16,409 nucleotides of DNA from DASWIV01 sp036397475 (GCA_036397475.1 DASWIV010000311.1:1-16409), one strand, 5' to 3'; positions 6,129 to 13,877 are shown, numbered from the stretch's first letter. A program made the numbers and translations. Notes: generated by a model not told the origin, from the letters alone.

Positions 6129-7478
6129 ATGATCAAAGTCCTTAAATTCGGCGGGACATCTGTCGACAATCCCGATAAACTCGACGTTATCCGCCGTGTG
6201 GTCGAGCGAGAGACCTCCAATGGCGGAAAAGTGGTAATTGTTGCATCCGCCATGTCGGGGGTCAGTAATTCACTTATTGAATTTTCCGCTTCTATTTCAG
6301 AAAAATCTGAGTCCGAAATTGATGAGTTTGTCTCCGCTCTCAGAGACCGCCATCTCGGAATCCTGAATAAACCCGCAAAAAAAATAACCGACCTGATAGA
6401 TAACCTGATAAATGACCTGAAACTCTCTCTGACTTTTGCCAAGACCGGAGGGCTAGCCCCGCCTGTTCGTGACCGCATCATTTCTTACGGGGAAAAACTG
6501 ATCGTTCCTGTAATTTCAAGGTATCTTAAAAAGTCCGTGGAATCGGAATTCGTCTATGGGGACGACCATGTAATAATCACCGACAACACACACTCCAATG
6601 CCGAGCCGCTCCTTGACCTCTGCGAAAAATCGGTAAAAGATAAACTTGAGCCGCTTTTAAATAATTCAATCGTACCTGTCGTAACGGGTTTTATCGGGTG
6701 CACCTCCGACGGCATAACGACCACACTCGGGCGGGGAAGCTCCGATTTGATCGCGTCGATTATCGGAGCCTCTCTCTATGCTGATGAAGTTCAGATCTGG
6801 ACCGATGTCGATGGAATTCTCGATACCGATCCAAAAATTGTCTCCGACGCGAAACTCATAGATAGAATTTCATACCTTGAAGCCAACGAGCTCGCTTATT
6901 TCGGCGCGAAAGTCCTGCACCCGAAAACTATCCGTCCGGCGGTTGTTAAAAGGATCCCTATACGAATCCTCAACACACTGAATCCCGACAGCGAAGGTAC
7001 CGTCATTGTATCCAGCGTCAAGCGGGAGAAGGGAAAAGCCACAGCTGTGACAGTCAAGCGGGGCATTATCCTCATCGAGATGGTCTCGACAAAAATGCTT
7101 GCCGCCCACGGGTTCCTCGCGAAAATATTTGAGATATTTTCTCGTCACAACATCAGTGTGGACATGCTCTCTACCACTGAAGTATCAGTCTCGATAACCA
7201 TCGACCCGTTTTACCAGGGCGAACTCGACTCCGTAAGAAAAGAGCTGGAAAAATACGCGCGCGTGAAGATCTATGAAAATCTCGCCCTGTTGTGCGTCAT
7301 CGGGGAGGGGATGAAATCGTCGCCGGGACTTGCCGGGAAAATATTCTCCTGCCTTGGCGAGCACGGGATAAATGTCTGGGCGATATCTCAGGGCTCGCTG
7401 CAGGTCAATGTGAGTATGGTCGTCGATAATACCGAATGCGATAACTCCGTCAGGGTCCTCCACCGGAATTTATTCTGA
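6129..7478 (+). CDS. lysC: Aspartate kinase (lysine-type, monofunctional)
   Basis: It phosphorylates L-aspartate with ATP, the first step of the lysine/threonine/methionine and diaminopimelate pathway, in the cytoplasm. The kinase signature KFGGTSV is at residues 6-12. Further landmarks are GGLAPPVRDRIISYGEKL, VTGFIGCTSDGITTTLGRGS followed by SDLIASIIGA, the WTDVDGILDTDP loop and YFGAKVLHPKTIRPA. Residues from about 300 form the ACT regulatory region (MVSTKMLAAHGFLAKIFEIF, then a second half beginning LALLCVIGEGMKSSPGLAGK), so allosteric feedback by lysine is likely. The length of 449 matches E. coli LysC, and the ending RVLHRNLF also resembles that class. It starts at ATG 6129 with no strong ribosome-binding site. 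It is divergent from gene B and convergent with the PIN-TRAM gene. Confidence 0.96.
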   Translation: MIKVLKFGGTSVDNPDKLDVIRRVVERETSNGGKVVIVASAMSGVSNSLIEFSASISEKSESEIDEFVSALRDRHLGILNKPAKKITDLIDNLINDLKLSLTFAKTGGLAPPVRDRIISYGEKLIVPVISRYLKKSVESEFVYGDDHVIITDNTHSNAEPLLDLCEKSVKDKLEPLLNNSIVPVVTGFIGCTSDGITTTLGRGSSDLIASIIGASLYADEVQIWTDVDGILDTDPKIVSDAKLIDRISYLEANELAYFGAKVLHPKTIRPAVVKRIPIRILNTLNPDSEGTVIVSSVKREKGKATAVTVKRGIILIEMVSTKMLAAHGFLAKIFEIFSRHNISVDMLSTTEVSVSITIDPFYQGELDSVRKELEKYARVKIYENLALLCVIGEGMKSSPGLAGKIFSCLGEHGINVWAISQGSLQVNVSMVVDNTECDNSVRVLHRNLF

Positions 7479-7492
7479 CAACGACCACCTGT

Positions 7493-7523
7493 AAAAAAAG
7501 CACACCCCGCGAATGGAGTGTGC
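7493..7523 (-). terminator. Intrinsic terminator of the PIN-TRAM gene
   Basis: On the minus strand, GCACAC-x-CC pairs with GG-x-GTGTGC across 7500-7523 (one mismatch, about 6-base loop), and is followed at once by seven Ts (7493-7499 on the plus strand are all A). It lies 25 bases past the stop of the PIN-TRAM gene. The plus-strand side lacks a good T-run, so it is mainly a terminator for the minus strand, although it also lies 22 bases after lysC. Confidence 0.8.
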
Positions 7524-7547
7524 CGATTTGTCGAATAAAAGTGTTTC

Positions 7548-8621
7548 TTACATCTCTCGAGACGGTTTCGCGAATATCAACCGTCCGGCGACAGTCTGAA
7601 GCACCGATGTCACGCTGACGATAATGTCCTTGCCGATGAATCCGTCTCCGCCTTCAACCACTATCATTGTCCCGTCATCCAGGTACGCGACTCCCTGTCC
7701 GGTTTCCTTTCCATGCTTGATGATCTGGACCTTAAACTCTTCACCCGGAAGATAAACCGGCTTGAGCGCGTTCGCAAGTTCGTTGATGTTCAGTACATCC
7801 ATGCCCTGCAGCACCGCTACCTTGTTCAGGTTGTAATCGTTCGTGATAATTTTTCCGCCGATCTTTTTAGCGATATTGACCAGGTGCGCGTCGACATCGA
7901 ATGTGTCTTCGTCCGGCTCCGAAAAATCGTCGTAAATTTCAATAGAGATTTCAGGATCTTCCTGGATTTTCTTCAGGTGGTCTAACCCAAGCCTTCCACG
8001 GTTCCTCTTAAGCGTATCAGCCGAATCGGCAAGCTTCTGGAGCTCCTTCAGCACGCTGTGGGGAACAATGATCAGGCCCTCAAGGAATTTCGACTTTATG
8101 ATGTCGGAAATTCGTCCGTCGATAATGATGTTCGTATCGAGAACCTTGGGAGCGAGTGCCGCCGTACCCCCATCGTCGGAGCTGACGCCGATCTTGACCG
8201 ATGAGAGGAAAAATGCGCCGAGGTAAACCAGTATTACGATCACCCCGACAAATGCCATGAATTTCAGCCCGACATAGGATATCGGCAGGGGACTGAAGAT
8301 CGTCTCGATGAAATACATATTGATGACGATCGCGAGAGCGAATCCAAGCGCTCCGCCAAGTACGCCGCTGACCAGCCTCGGTCCGTTCGACTGGATGATC
8401 AGCTTCAGGAACCAGTTATTGAATTTGAGCAGGGAGCGGTACGCCACCGACGCGATCAGGAAGCCTACAAGCGCGAAGACGATGATGATCCCGGGAGTAT
8501 TAGGTATAAGTTGTCTGTAGCCTGGCTGGCTGACGATCAGATCGTCAAGCGGAAGAGCGATGGCGTAGCCAAGTAGCCCTCCCAGAAAACCGCAGACTAT
8601 TTTCATAAACCGTAGACCCAT
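7548..8621 (-). CDS. Membrane-anchored PIN-TRAM domain protein (YacL-like)
   Basis: The first 145 residues hold four probable membrane helices (about 7-24, 43-60, 83-103, 118-141). A PIN nuclease domain follows at about 158-285, with the acidic residues expected in the active site: D162 (VLDTNIIIDGR), D168, E193, D242 or D244 and D262 (IITNDYNLN). The C terminus (about 293-350) is a TRAM RNA-binding domain (GKETGQGVAYLDDGTMIVVE). This order and the 357-residue length match the YacL/PIN-TRAM family, whose members are probably RNases bound to the inner membrane; the substrate is unknown. I chose ATG 8621 because GAGGAG lies 8 bases upstream; a second Met occurs five codons later. It follows the histidine phosphatase on the same strand after 258 bases. 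The catalytic acids look intact. Confidence 0.93.
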   Translation of the reverse strand: MGLRFMKIVCGFLGGLLGYAIALPLDDLIVSQPGYRQLIPNTPGIIIVFALVGFLIASVAYRSLLKFNNWFLKLIIQSNGPRLVSGVLGGALGFALAIVINMYFIETIFSPLPISYVGLKFMAFVGVIVILVYLGAFFLSSVKIGVSSDDGGTAALAPKVLDTNIIIDGRISDIIKSKFLEGLIIVPHSVLKELQKLADSADTLKRNRGRLGLDHLKKIQEDPEISIEIYDDFSEPDEDTFDVDAHLVNIAKKIGGKIITNDYNLNKVAVLQGMDVLNINELANALKPVYLPGEEFKVQIIKHGKETGQGVAYLDDGTMIVVEGGDGFIGKDIIVSVTSVLQTVAGRLIFAKPSREM

Positions 8622-8725
8622 AGCTAGCTCCTCGATAAAAGGATGATAGGAATGATAGCGTTAAATAAATACAGAGCATGCACTGGGTCGTGCATCCAGC
8701 AATCATAAATTTAGATACACAAACC

Positions 8726-8748
8726 ACGGCGATGGCTCAAATCGCCGT
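8726..8748. terminator. GC-rich hairpin between histidine phosphatase and PIN-TRAM genes
   Basis: ACGGCGAT (8726-8733) and ATCGCCGT (8741-8748) form a perfect 8-bp stem with a 7-base loop. On the minus strand it is followed by GGTTTGTG, a poor T-tract, so it would be at best a weak terminator for the upstream histidine phosphatase. Two smaller stems flank it: ATGCAC/GTGCAT at 8678-8695 and GCTAATT/AATTAGC at 8770-8789. I see no gene in 8622-8879. Confidence 0.35.
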
Positions 8749-8840
8749 ACAGATATGGACATATTTTACGCTAATTATGCGAAATTAGCCAAATTTTTTG
8801 TCTCAGAAGGCTATATCGGCAGGTTTGGGGGAAGATTTCA

Positions 8841-8887
8841 GGCTGGAGGCTACATAAAATGCCGGTCTGGAGACCCGCGCTACGGCA
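8841..8887. repeat. REP-like repeat remnant at the end of the histidine phosphatase gene
   Basis: Two related units follow each other: GGCTGGAGGCTAC (8841-8853) and GTCTGGAG...GCGCTAC (8865-8883). The second is centred on the palindrome GGTCT-GG-AGACC (8864-8875). The element overlaps the last codon and the stop codon of the histidine phosphatase gene. It resembles short dispersed intergenic repeats, but copy number cannot be judged from one window. Confidence 0.35.
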
Positions 8888-9509
8888 GCGTCAATTTTGA
8901 GATCAGTGGAATCGTAGTCGGGACAATCCGTATAACATCGCCAGGCGCGCATTTGAAATTTGTCCACGCGTCCGACAAACTCGTCTCAGTTATATAACAA
9001 GCCAGGCAGGCGTTAATTGACTGATGTGCGAAAACTATTATTGTCTCCGATGAGGAATGATTTGACCGGGCATCCTCCCACCATCCTCCTGCGCGTGCCA
9101 TTGCCTCGACTGCACTCTCGCCATCCGACGGGTGAAACTTCGACATATCCGACCTGTAAGCTACATACTCATCGGGATATTTTGTCTTCACAATCGCTTC
9201 CGGTGTGCCTTCCCACTTGCCAAAATCGATCTCGATAAGGCGTGGGTCGGTTCCAATCGGGATGTTTTTATCCCCGAGAGCTATATCCGCTGTTTCCTGT
9301 GCGCGAATTAATGGGGATGCATAAGCCGCGGAAATCTCGAATGGCTCGATTCTTGCCTTAATCAATACAGCCTGCGACAGACCGTTATCGTTGAGGGGAT
9401 TGTCAGTACGTCCCTGGAAAATTTTATTCAGGTTGAAATCGGTCTCACCGTGGCGTGCAAGAAGGACTGCAGGTCCATTGAGCTTATTTGTTGCCTGGGT
9501 GTCTGACAT
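8880..9509 (-). CDS. Histidine phosphatase (phosphoglycerate mutase-like)
   Basis: This is a member of the histidine phosphatase superfamily (GpmB/CobC/PhoE branch), 209 residues and probably cytoplasmic. The phospho-accepting His is H20 in the R19-H20-G21-E22 motif (LLARHGETDFNLNKIFQGRT). D-NPLNDNGLSQA follows, then ASPLIRAQETA, the general-acid region EIDFGKWEG (E93-G101) and the second catalytic His H162 in IVFAHQSINA. That position is usually followed by Gly or Cys, and here by Gln, a mild oddity. The catalytic core is complete, so a phosphatase or cofactor-independent mutase role is likely, but the substrate cannot be told from the sequence. No ribosome-binding site is evident before ATG 9509. 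It may share a transcript with the PIN-TRAM gene downstream. Confidence 0.92.
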   Translation of the reverse strand: MSDTQATNKLNGPAVLLARHGETDFNLNKIFQGRTDNPLNDNGLSQAVLIKARIEPFEISAAYASPLIRAQETADIALGDKNIPIGTDPRLIEIDFGKWEGTPEAIVKTKYPDEYVAYRSDMSKFHPSDGESAVEAMARAGGWWEDARSNHSSSETIIVFAHQSINACLACYITETSLSDAWTNFKCAPGDVIRIVPTTIPLISKLTLP

Positions 9510-9570
9510 TTATGTGAGGATTCTACATTGAGGGTGTTTGTGAGTCAAAATATGAACAGTGTGGATTATG

Positions 9571-9720
9571 CCCCCCTGTAATCCCCCCGCAAGCGGGGGG
9601 ATGGTTGAGATACGATTGGATTTTCTAAGAAGCTGATGTAAGAATTCTGGGGATAGCCTGGGGAGTAATCCAGATAAAAGCAGAAAACCGTGCCCCCGTT
9701 AGCGGTGGAATACAGGGGGA
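9571..9720. repeat. 150-base REP-doublet or MITE-like inverted-repeat element
   Basis: This is the main content of the 352-base gap 9510-9861. The left end (9571-9606) and the reverse complement of the right end (9685-9720) match over about 36 bases with one gap and several mismatches: CCCCCTGTA (9572-9580) against TACAGGGGG (9711-9719), then CCGC, CGGGGG and GGTT in register. The left arm is itself a perfect palindrome, ATCCCCCCGC-AA-GCGGGGGGAT (9581-9602). The right arm carries the decayed version (CCCCCGTTAGCGG). It has no ORF. The architecture is that of two REP units facing each other, or a very small MITE. Confidence 0.6.
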
Positions 9721-9736
9721 CTTGTTTATGAGGACA

Positions 9737-9748
9737 AATAACGTTATT
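9737..9748. promoter_or_regulatory. 12-base perfect palindrome upstream of the secretin
   Basis: AATAACGTTATT is a perfect palindrome about 115 bases before the secretin start, just past the inverted-repeat element. It could be an operator, but nothing else in the sequence supports that. The rest of 9749-9861 shows no convincing promoter. Confidence 0.2.
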
Positions 9749-9861
9749 AATTGGAGGAATCGGTTCCAGAAACTTTGAAAAATCCGGATATTATTAGATA
9801 GCCAGGAATCTGTCTGACGACTACAATCCGGACGGTACGTGCGATATAAGGAGCAACTGCG

Positions 9862-12357
9862 ATGAAGCCCAAACCCTTCGCCCGGGGTCTGATATTATTT
9901 CTCATTTTCAACCTGGCGTTTCCTGTTATCCCGCTGATAGCGCAGGATGAAGCACGGGACATGGAATTTGTCCCGATATACAGCCTCACCCAGGACGAGG
10001 CGATTGTACAGCTTTACACCAACCTTGCGCTGGTAGGAATAACCGAGGATGATATTGTGGTGACTACCCTTCCGTCGGTTACCGATAAAATTGTCCTCCA
10101 GGGCTCATCGGACATCATTGAGATCGCGAAAAATCTACTCCGCACAATCGACCCGGCTCCATCTCCGCCCTCTCCGCCTCCGGCGGAATTGATCGATTCA
10201 TTCCGAATACGCAACCTCTCACCATCAGAATTCTCGTTGAAGCTCGATGAAGTGATGAATAATTTCATCGGGATGGTCAAGCTGGAACCCAGCAGCGACA
10301 ATTTCATCATCTACGCTAAAAACGCCGAAGGTGCAGGGCAGGTTACTTTTTACATCCCGAATCTGGAAGCCGCAGTCCAGGCATTCACCGTGCGTCCACA
10401 AGGCTATATCGGATACGAGGTTTATATCAGGGCGACTTCAAACGAGCAGGCGATAATCAATTCCGCGAAAAATCTCATAGTGACAATCGATACTCCGGTA
10501 GCCGTTCGAAGCTACGAGGTGTTGAACCTTTATTACATCGAGATTCAGGAAGCTATCAACAGCCTTAAAGCAGCCGGATACACCGCGGTAAATACATCGG
10601 ATGGAGTCGATAACTCAGCGCTCGACGCTCTTAACTCAGGCATCGGTCCGATCATCTATACGGCTCCACAGGTCCACGATACCTCGAACACCTTATCGAC
10701 CGACAACTCAACAACCGGCAATGGTATCCGTGGAAACCAGTTCTCCGTACTGGAATTCAACAACGCGGTCGCCACAACCGATATACATAAACTGGTTATT
10801 TTCGGTACCCCCGCCGAGATCGAATCGGTCAAAGTTTATCTGGCCCTTATCGATGTGCCGGCACGCCAGGTATTGATCGAGGCACAGGTTATCGAGTTGA
10901 ATGTCGACGACCTGAATGACCTTGGCCTGAGAAATGTAACAGGCACAGACGATATTCTCTCCACTACAGTAAACCCTGTTTTCCCCGGAGAACAGGGTTC
11001 CAGCAGCACTCCCGGTGGAAATTTCTTCATATATAATGACGCTGGGGCACCCGCGGGAAGTTTCAACGCTACTCTTGCCGCACTGATCCTTGATGGGCGG
11101 GCGACTGTCAGGGCACGCCCGAAGGTCGTTACCATCGACGGACGCCAGGCGATAATAAATATCGGACGCCAGGTACCTGTAATCGAGGAGACCATAACCG
11201 GTGAAAACAGGAGCACGTTCGAAATCAACTTCGTCCCTGTGGGTATTACTCTCAACATTAAACCCAGGATCGGGCAGGGTGGCGATGAAGTGCAGATGCA
11301 GGTCGACGCTGTCGTATCAAACGTCGAGACCCTTAACAATGTTGTGAGCGAGCTGAGCCTTGTAGCTCCGGAATTAAATACCAGGGAAGTCTCGACAATC
11401 GTACGGATACCGAATCATCAGTCGCTTATCCTTGGAGGCTTGATCTCAACGCAGGAAGAAACCAGGGAATACAGGGTTCCGCTCCTTGGCGACCTGCCGT
11501 TTATAGGTCGGGCGTTCAGAAGAACAAGGGAAATCAGGGACCGCACTGAGATCATTATCGTTATCACCCCTCATGTCGCCGAAGAAGTTAATCCGCGACC
11601 GGATCAGGGCAGGGGAAATCAGTACCAGATCGACGATTCGTACCTGATGCCTCTTGGCTCCGATGTGCTCGATAATCTCGATAACGTCCTTTTCCCGGGC
11701 GAATACATTATCAAGGATGTTGACCTTCGGGGAATTGACCTGACAACCGGACAGCCAAGCATACCAGTCGAGCAGATCGTACCGTTCTCCACTAACGATC
11801 CTGTCATGCTTACCTTGCTGCAGATCACCAGAAAACTGAACTTGATAGATAATTTGAAATTCATGCAGGGAATCGAGATCCCGTCGGAAATGGATCCGAC
11901 GATTGCCAGATATCACGCGGAAGCATTTTTGTTAGCGTATCTCAGGCACCTCAACGACGACCTCCAGGTCAACGATCTTGTGGCGGGACGACGCCTTATT
12001 GTTCCAGCGTTCCCGATCCCGGAAGAAGGGTTCGCCGAACCTGAGCTTCGATGGCACACGATTAACTATCTCGGATTTACCCGGATGAGCCCACTGCTTA
12101 CAGGCCTTGCCGATACCATCAGGTGGCTTGATGAACAGCCGCTCAATGATCCGTTCGACGTGTTCACCCTGCCGGGAAGCCATATCGAGGATATAAATGG
12201 TCCTACCGAGATCGACCCTGAAACCGGACTGCCTGTCGAAAGCGACGGGTCGGATGTTAATGAAGATCCCGGAACCGGCGACGACCCGGCATCGAATGAC
12301 GACAGTTCGGGTGATGAAGAGGAAGAAGACGACTCTGGTTATGATTTCAGCGGTTAA
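9862..12357 (+). CDS. Secretin (PilQ/GspD superfamily) with long acidic C-terminal extension
   Basis: Secretins form gated multimeric pores in the outer membrane for type II secretion, type IV pili or type III systems. A signal peptide ends near A27 (PLIA-QDEA). Several N1/NolW-like ring domains follow up to about residue 320, with a proline-rich linker at about 98-108 (SPPSPPPA). The secretin core starts near VPARQVLIEAQVIELN and contains ILDGRATVRARPKVVTIDGR and the signature IPNHQSLILGGLIS...VPLLGDLPFIGRAF (V539 on), ending near ITPHV (about 574). Another 257 residues follow: a folded-looking part and then a very acidic Gly/Asp/Glu tail (about 790-831). Most secretins stop soon after the core. 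AAGGAG lies 10 bases before ATG 9862. No pilus or type II genes are nearby, so the assigned system is open. Confidence 0.93.
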   Translation: MKPKPFARGLILFLIFNLAFPVIPLIAQDEARDMEFVPIYSLTQDEAIVQLYTNLALVGITEDDIVVTTLPSVTDKIVLQGSSDIIEIAKNLLRTIDPAPSPPSPPPAELIDSFRIRNLSPSEFSLKLDEVMNNFIGMVKLEPSSDNFIIYAKNAEGAGQVTFYIPNLEAAVQAFTVRPQGYIGYEVYIRATSNEQAIINSAKNLIVTIDTPVAVRSYEVLNLYYIEIQEAINSLKAAGYTAVNTSDGVDNSALDALNSGIGPIIYTAPQVHDTSNTLSTDNSTTGNGIRGNQFSVLEFNNAVATTDIHKLVIFGTPAEIESVKVYLALIDVPARQVLIEAQVIELNVDDLNDLGLRNVTGTDDILSTTVNPVFPGEQGSSSTPGGNFFIYNDAGAPAGSFNATLAALILDGRATVRARPKVVTIDGRQAIINIGRQVPVIEETITGENRSTFEINFVPVGITLNIKPRIGQGGDEVQMQVDAVVSNVETLNNVVSELSLVAPELNTREVSTIVRIPNHQSLILGGLISTQEETREYRVPLLGDLPFIGRAFRRTREIRDRTEIIIVITPHVAEEVNPRPDQGRGNQYQIDDSYLMPLGSDVLDNLDNVLFPGEYIIKDVDLRGIDLTTGQPSIPVEQIVPFSTNDPVMLTLLQITRKLNLIDNLKFMQGIEIPSEMDPTIARYHAEAFLLAYLRHLNDDLQVNDLVAGRRLIVPAFPIPEEGFAEPELRWHTINYLGFTRMSPLLTGLADTIRWLDEQPLNDPFDVFTLPGSHIEDINGPTEIDPETGLPVESDGSDVNEDPGTGDDPASNDDSSGDEEEEDDSGYDFSG

Positions 12358-12420
12358 ACGGATATTAAGATAAATATTAAATCTGATTAAGAGCCATTAT
12401 AGAACAGGGTGGAATTTAAA

Positions 12421-13416
12421 ATGAGGATCAACGCTATAATCAGGCTGGCAGCTCTTTCAATTTCGACCGTCCTGATTCTTTTCTCGCTTGGTTGCAACAA
12501 GACAGCACAGGACACCAATAAACCGGTCATTATTCAGGGATTTTCGATGTTTCTGGATGGCGATGAGGTCACCCCCGCGAGTACACTGCAGATGGAACCT
12601 GGCTCGACTTTGTCGATTCGTGTGGATTACACCGATCCCGATGCCGGGGAAGATCCCGATCCTAACTGGTACTCGTTTACGTGGGCGGTTGAACGAGTTG
12701 GCGGAGGGGTCTCGGAATTCAATCCAAATTCATATTTTATTGTGATGGAAGAGAATCCATGCATCTGGACCGCTCCCGACGTAACCGGGTATTACAGGTT
12801 CATTGTCGAAGTACGCGACAGGTACTATTCCCCTAGCCAGGAAACGGTTGTGGTTGAGGTCAACACCAACAAACAGCCGGTTATCAACAGCGTGGAGATT
12901 GTCGACGTTCCTCCCGCGCCATTCGTCAACCAGGAAGTGAAATTCATCGTCACCGCGTCAGATCCCGATGGAAATCTCCCTCTTGAATATCAATGGAAGG
13001 CTACAGGCGGGTACTTCACGTCGGAATCTGAAGGCGAAGCTACCTGGCTGAGTCCCGTTTCAGGCGCATTTACAGTAACAGTTATTGTTTCAGATCAGGC
13101 AAGCGGAGTTGTGTCACGCGAAATCCCGATCGTGGTCCAGGACAACCATGCGCCGGTGATTAACGGGTGGGATATCGATCCGGGGACCTCTGTGTCCGCA
13201 GGACAAAATGTGACCATCACGCTCGACGTAACCGATGCCGACAACGATCAGCTCGAGTATAACTGGTCAGCGGACGCCGGGTCGTTTAGTAATGTAAACC
13301 AGCATGTCGCGGTATGGTCGGCTCCGGGGTCGGCGGTCAACGCTACCATCAACGTCACAGTGGAAGATAACAAGGGTGGCGAAGACAGTGCGGAAATAGT
13401 TATTGTCGTGAATTAG
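12421..13416 (+). CDS. Lipoprotein with three Ig/PKD-like repeats
   Basis: The 331-residue product has a lipoprotein signal peptide whose lipobox FSLGC gives Cys25 as the lipidated residue. Asn at +2 fits outer-membrane sorting. Three Ig- or cadherin-like beta repeats follow, each beginning with KPVI/QPVI/APVI and containing D-x-D near the middle, a W core residue, an AP or SP turn and a closing V-x-V-x-D strand (for example LEYQWKATGGYF and LEYNWSADAGSF). Such repeats usually mediate protein-protein contacts at the surface or in the periplasm. The frame extends to a GTG at 12409, but ATG 12421 is preceded by GGGTGG at suitable distance. It begins 63 bases after the secretin stop, which suggests one operon and a pore-associated role (inference). 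Confidence 0.88.
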   Translation: MRINAIIRLAALSISTVLILFSLGCNKTAQDTNKPVIIQGFSMFLDGDEVTPASTLQMEPGSTLSIRVDYTDPDAGEDPDPNWYSFTWAVERVGGGVSEFNPNSYFIVMEENPCIWTAPDVTGYYRFIVEVRDRYYSPSQETVVVEVNTNKQPVINSVEIVDVPPAPFVNQEVKFIVTASDPDGNLPLEYQWKATGGYFTSESEGEATWLSPVSGAFTVTVIVSDQASGVVSREIPIVVQDNHAPVINGWDIDPGTSVSAGQNVTITLDVTDADNDQLEYNWSADAGSFSNVNQHVAVWSAPGSAVNATINVTVEDNKGGEDSAEIVIVVN

Positions 13417-13514
13417 GCTTCCCTCAATTGCCGATAAAATTTATTTTTGAAATAAATGTCTGTGATGCCACTGGTTTCTTTAATTATGTGATATATAGTT
13501 AAAACAGGTGAAAT

Positions 13515-13877
13515 GTGGAACAAATAGTATATTTCTTTGAACGATTCGTTTTCTACCACCCGATTTCATGGCTGATCAGGCAGTCACAGGGCGAAAATCT
13601 GCTGGACATCTCTGTAGGTCCGACAAAGGTACTGACGATATTCGGCATCGCGGTATGGTTTGGATTAACCAGGTACTTCGCGGAGGCTCCCGGAAACAAG
13701 CATGGTTTTATGTACGTGTGGTGGATAATTTTTTCTCTTTTCCACATCTGGGGATATGCGTTCTATTATATTTTTGATATCTTCGCTGGCCAGCATTCGG
13801 ATAGAAGCAGGCGACGTCGCGACGCCAAGTACGGGGAAATACCAAGTGGCTCAGGAAAAGGCAAACCACCGGTGTAA
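13515..13877 (+). CDS. Unrecognised small membrane protein C, paralogue of A and B
   Basis: A 120-residue protein of the same unrecognised family as A and B. His15-Pro16 follows a hydrophobic start. Helix 1 (about 36-52) ends in R53-Y-F-A-E57-A-P59-G60, then H63-G64. Helix 2 (about 67-90) begins W69-W70-I-I-F and holds H77-x-x-G80 and F83-Y84. A basic tail (RSRRRRDAKYG) ends in IPSGSGKGKPP, matching the tail of B. Translation most likely begins at GTG 13515, with AGGTG five bases upstream; an overlapping ATG at 13513 is in another frame. It lies 98 bases after the lipoprotein and 89 bases before lysA. GCCGATAA, the sigma-28 -10 octamer, occurs 78 bases upstream but without a good -35. Confidence 0.85.
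   Translation: MEQIVYFFERFVFYHPISWLIRQSQGENLLDISVGPTKVLTIFGIAVWFGLTRYFAEAPGNKHGFMYVWWIIFSLFHIWGYAFYYIFDIFAGQHSDRSRRRRDAKYGEIPSGSGKGKPPV

Noticed and set aside
8755..8997. 80-codon plus-strand frame upstream of and into the histidine phosphatase
   Set aside because: It runs antisense through 118 bases of a well-supported gene, has no ribosome-binding site and matches no family I know.
10836..11339. 167-codon minus-strand frame inside the secretin core
   Set aside because: Antisense to the most conserved part of the secretin; no ribosome-binding site or recognisable domain.
13439..13457. ATTTATTT-TTG-AAATAAAT stem after the lipoprotein gene
   Set aside because: Perfect but A/T-only with no T-run; likely chance in AT-rich DNA.
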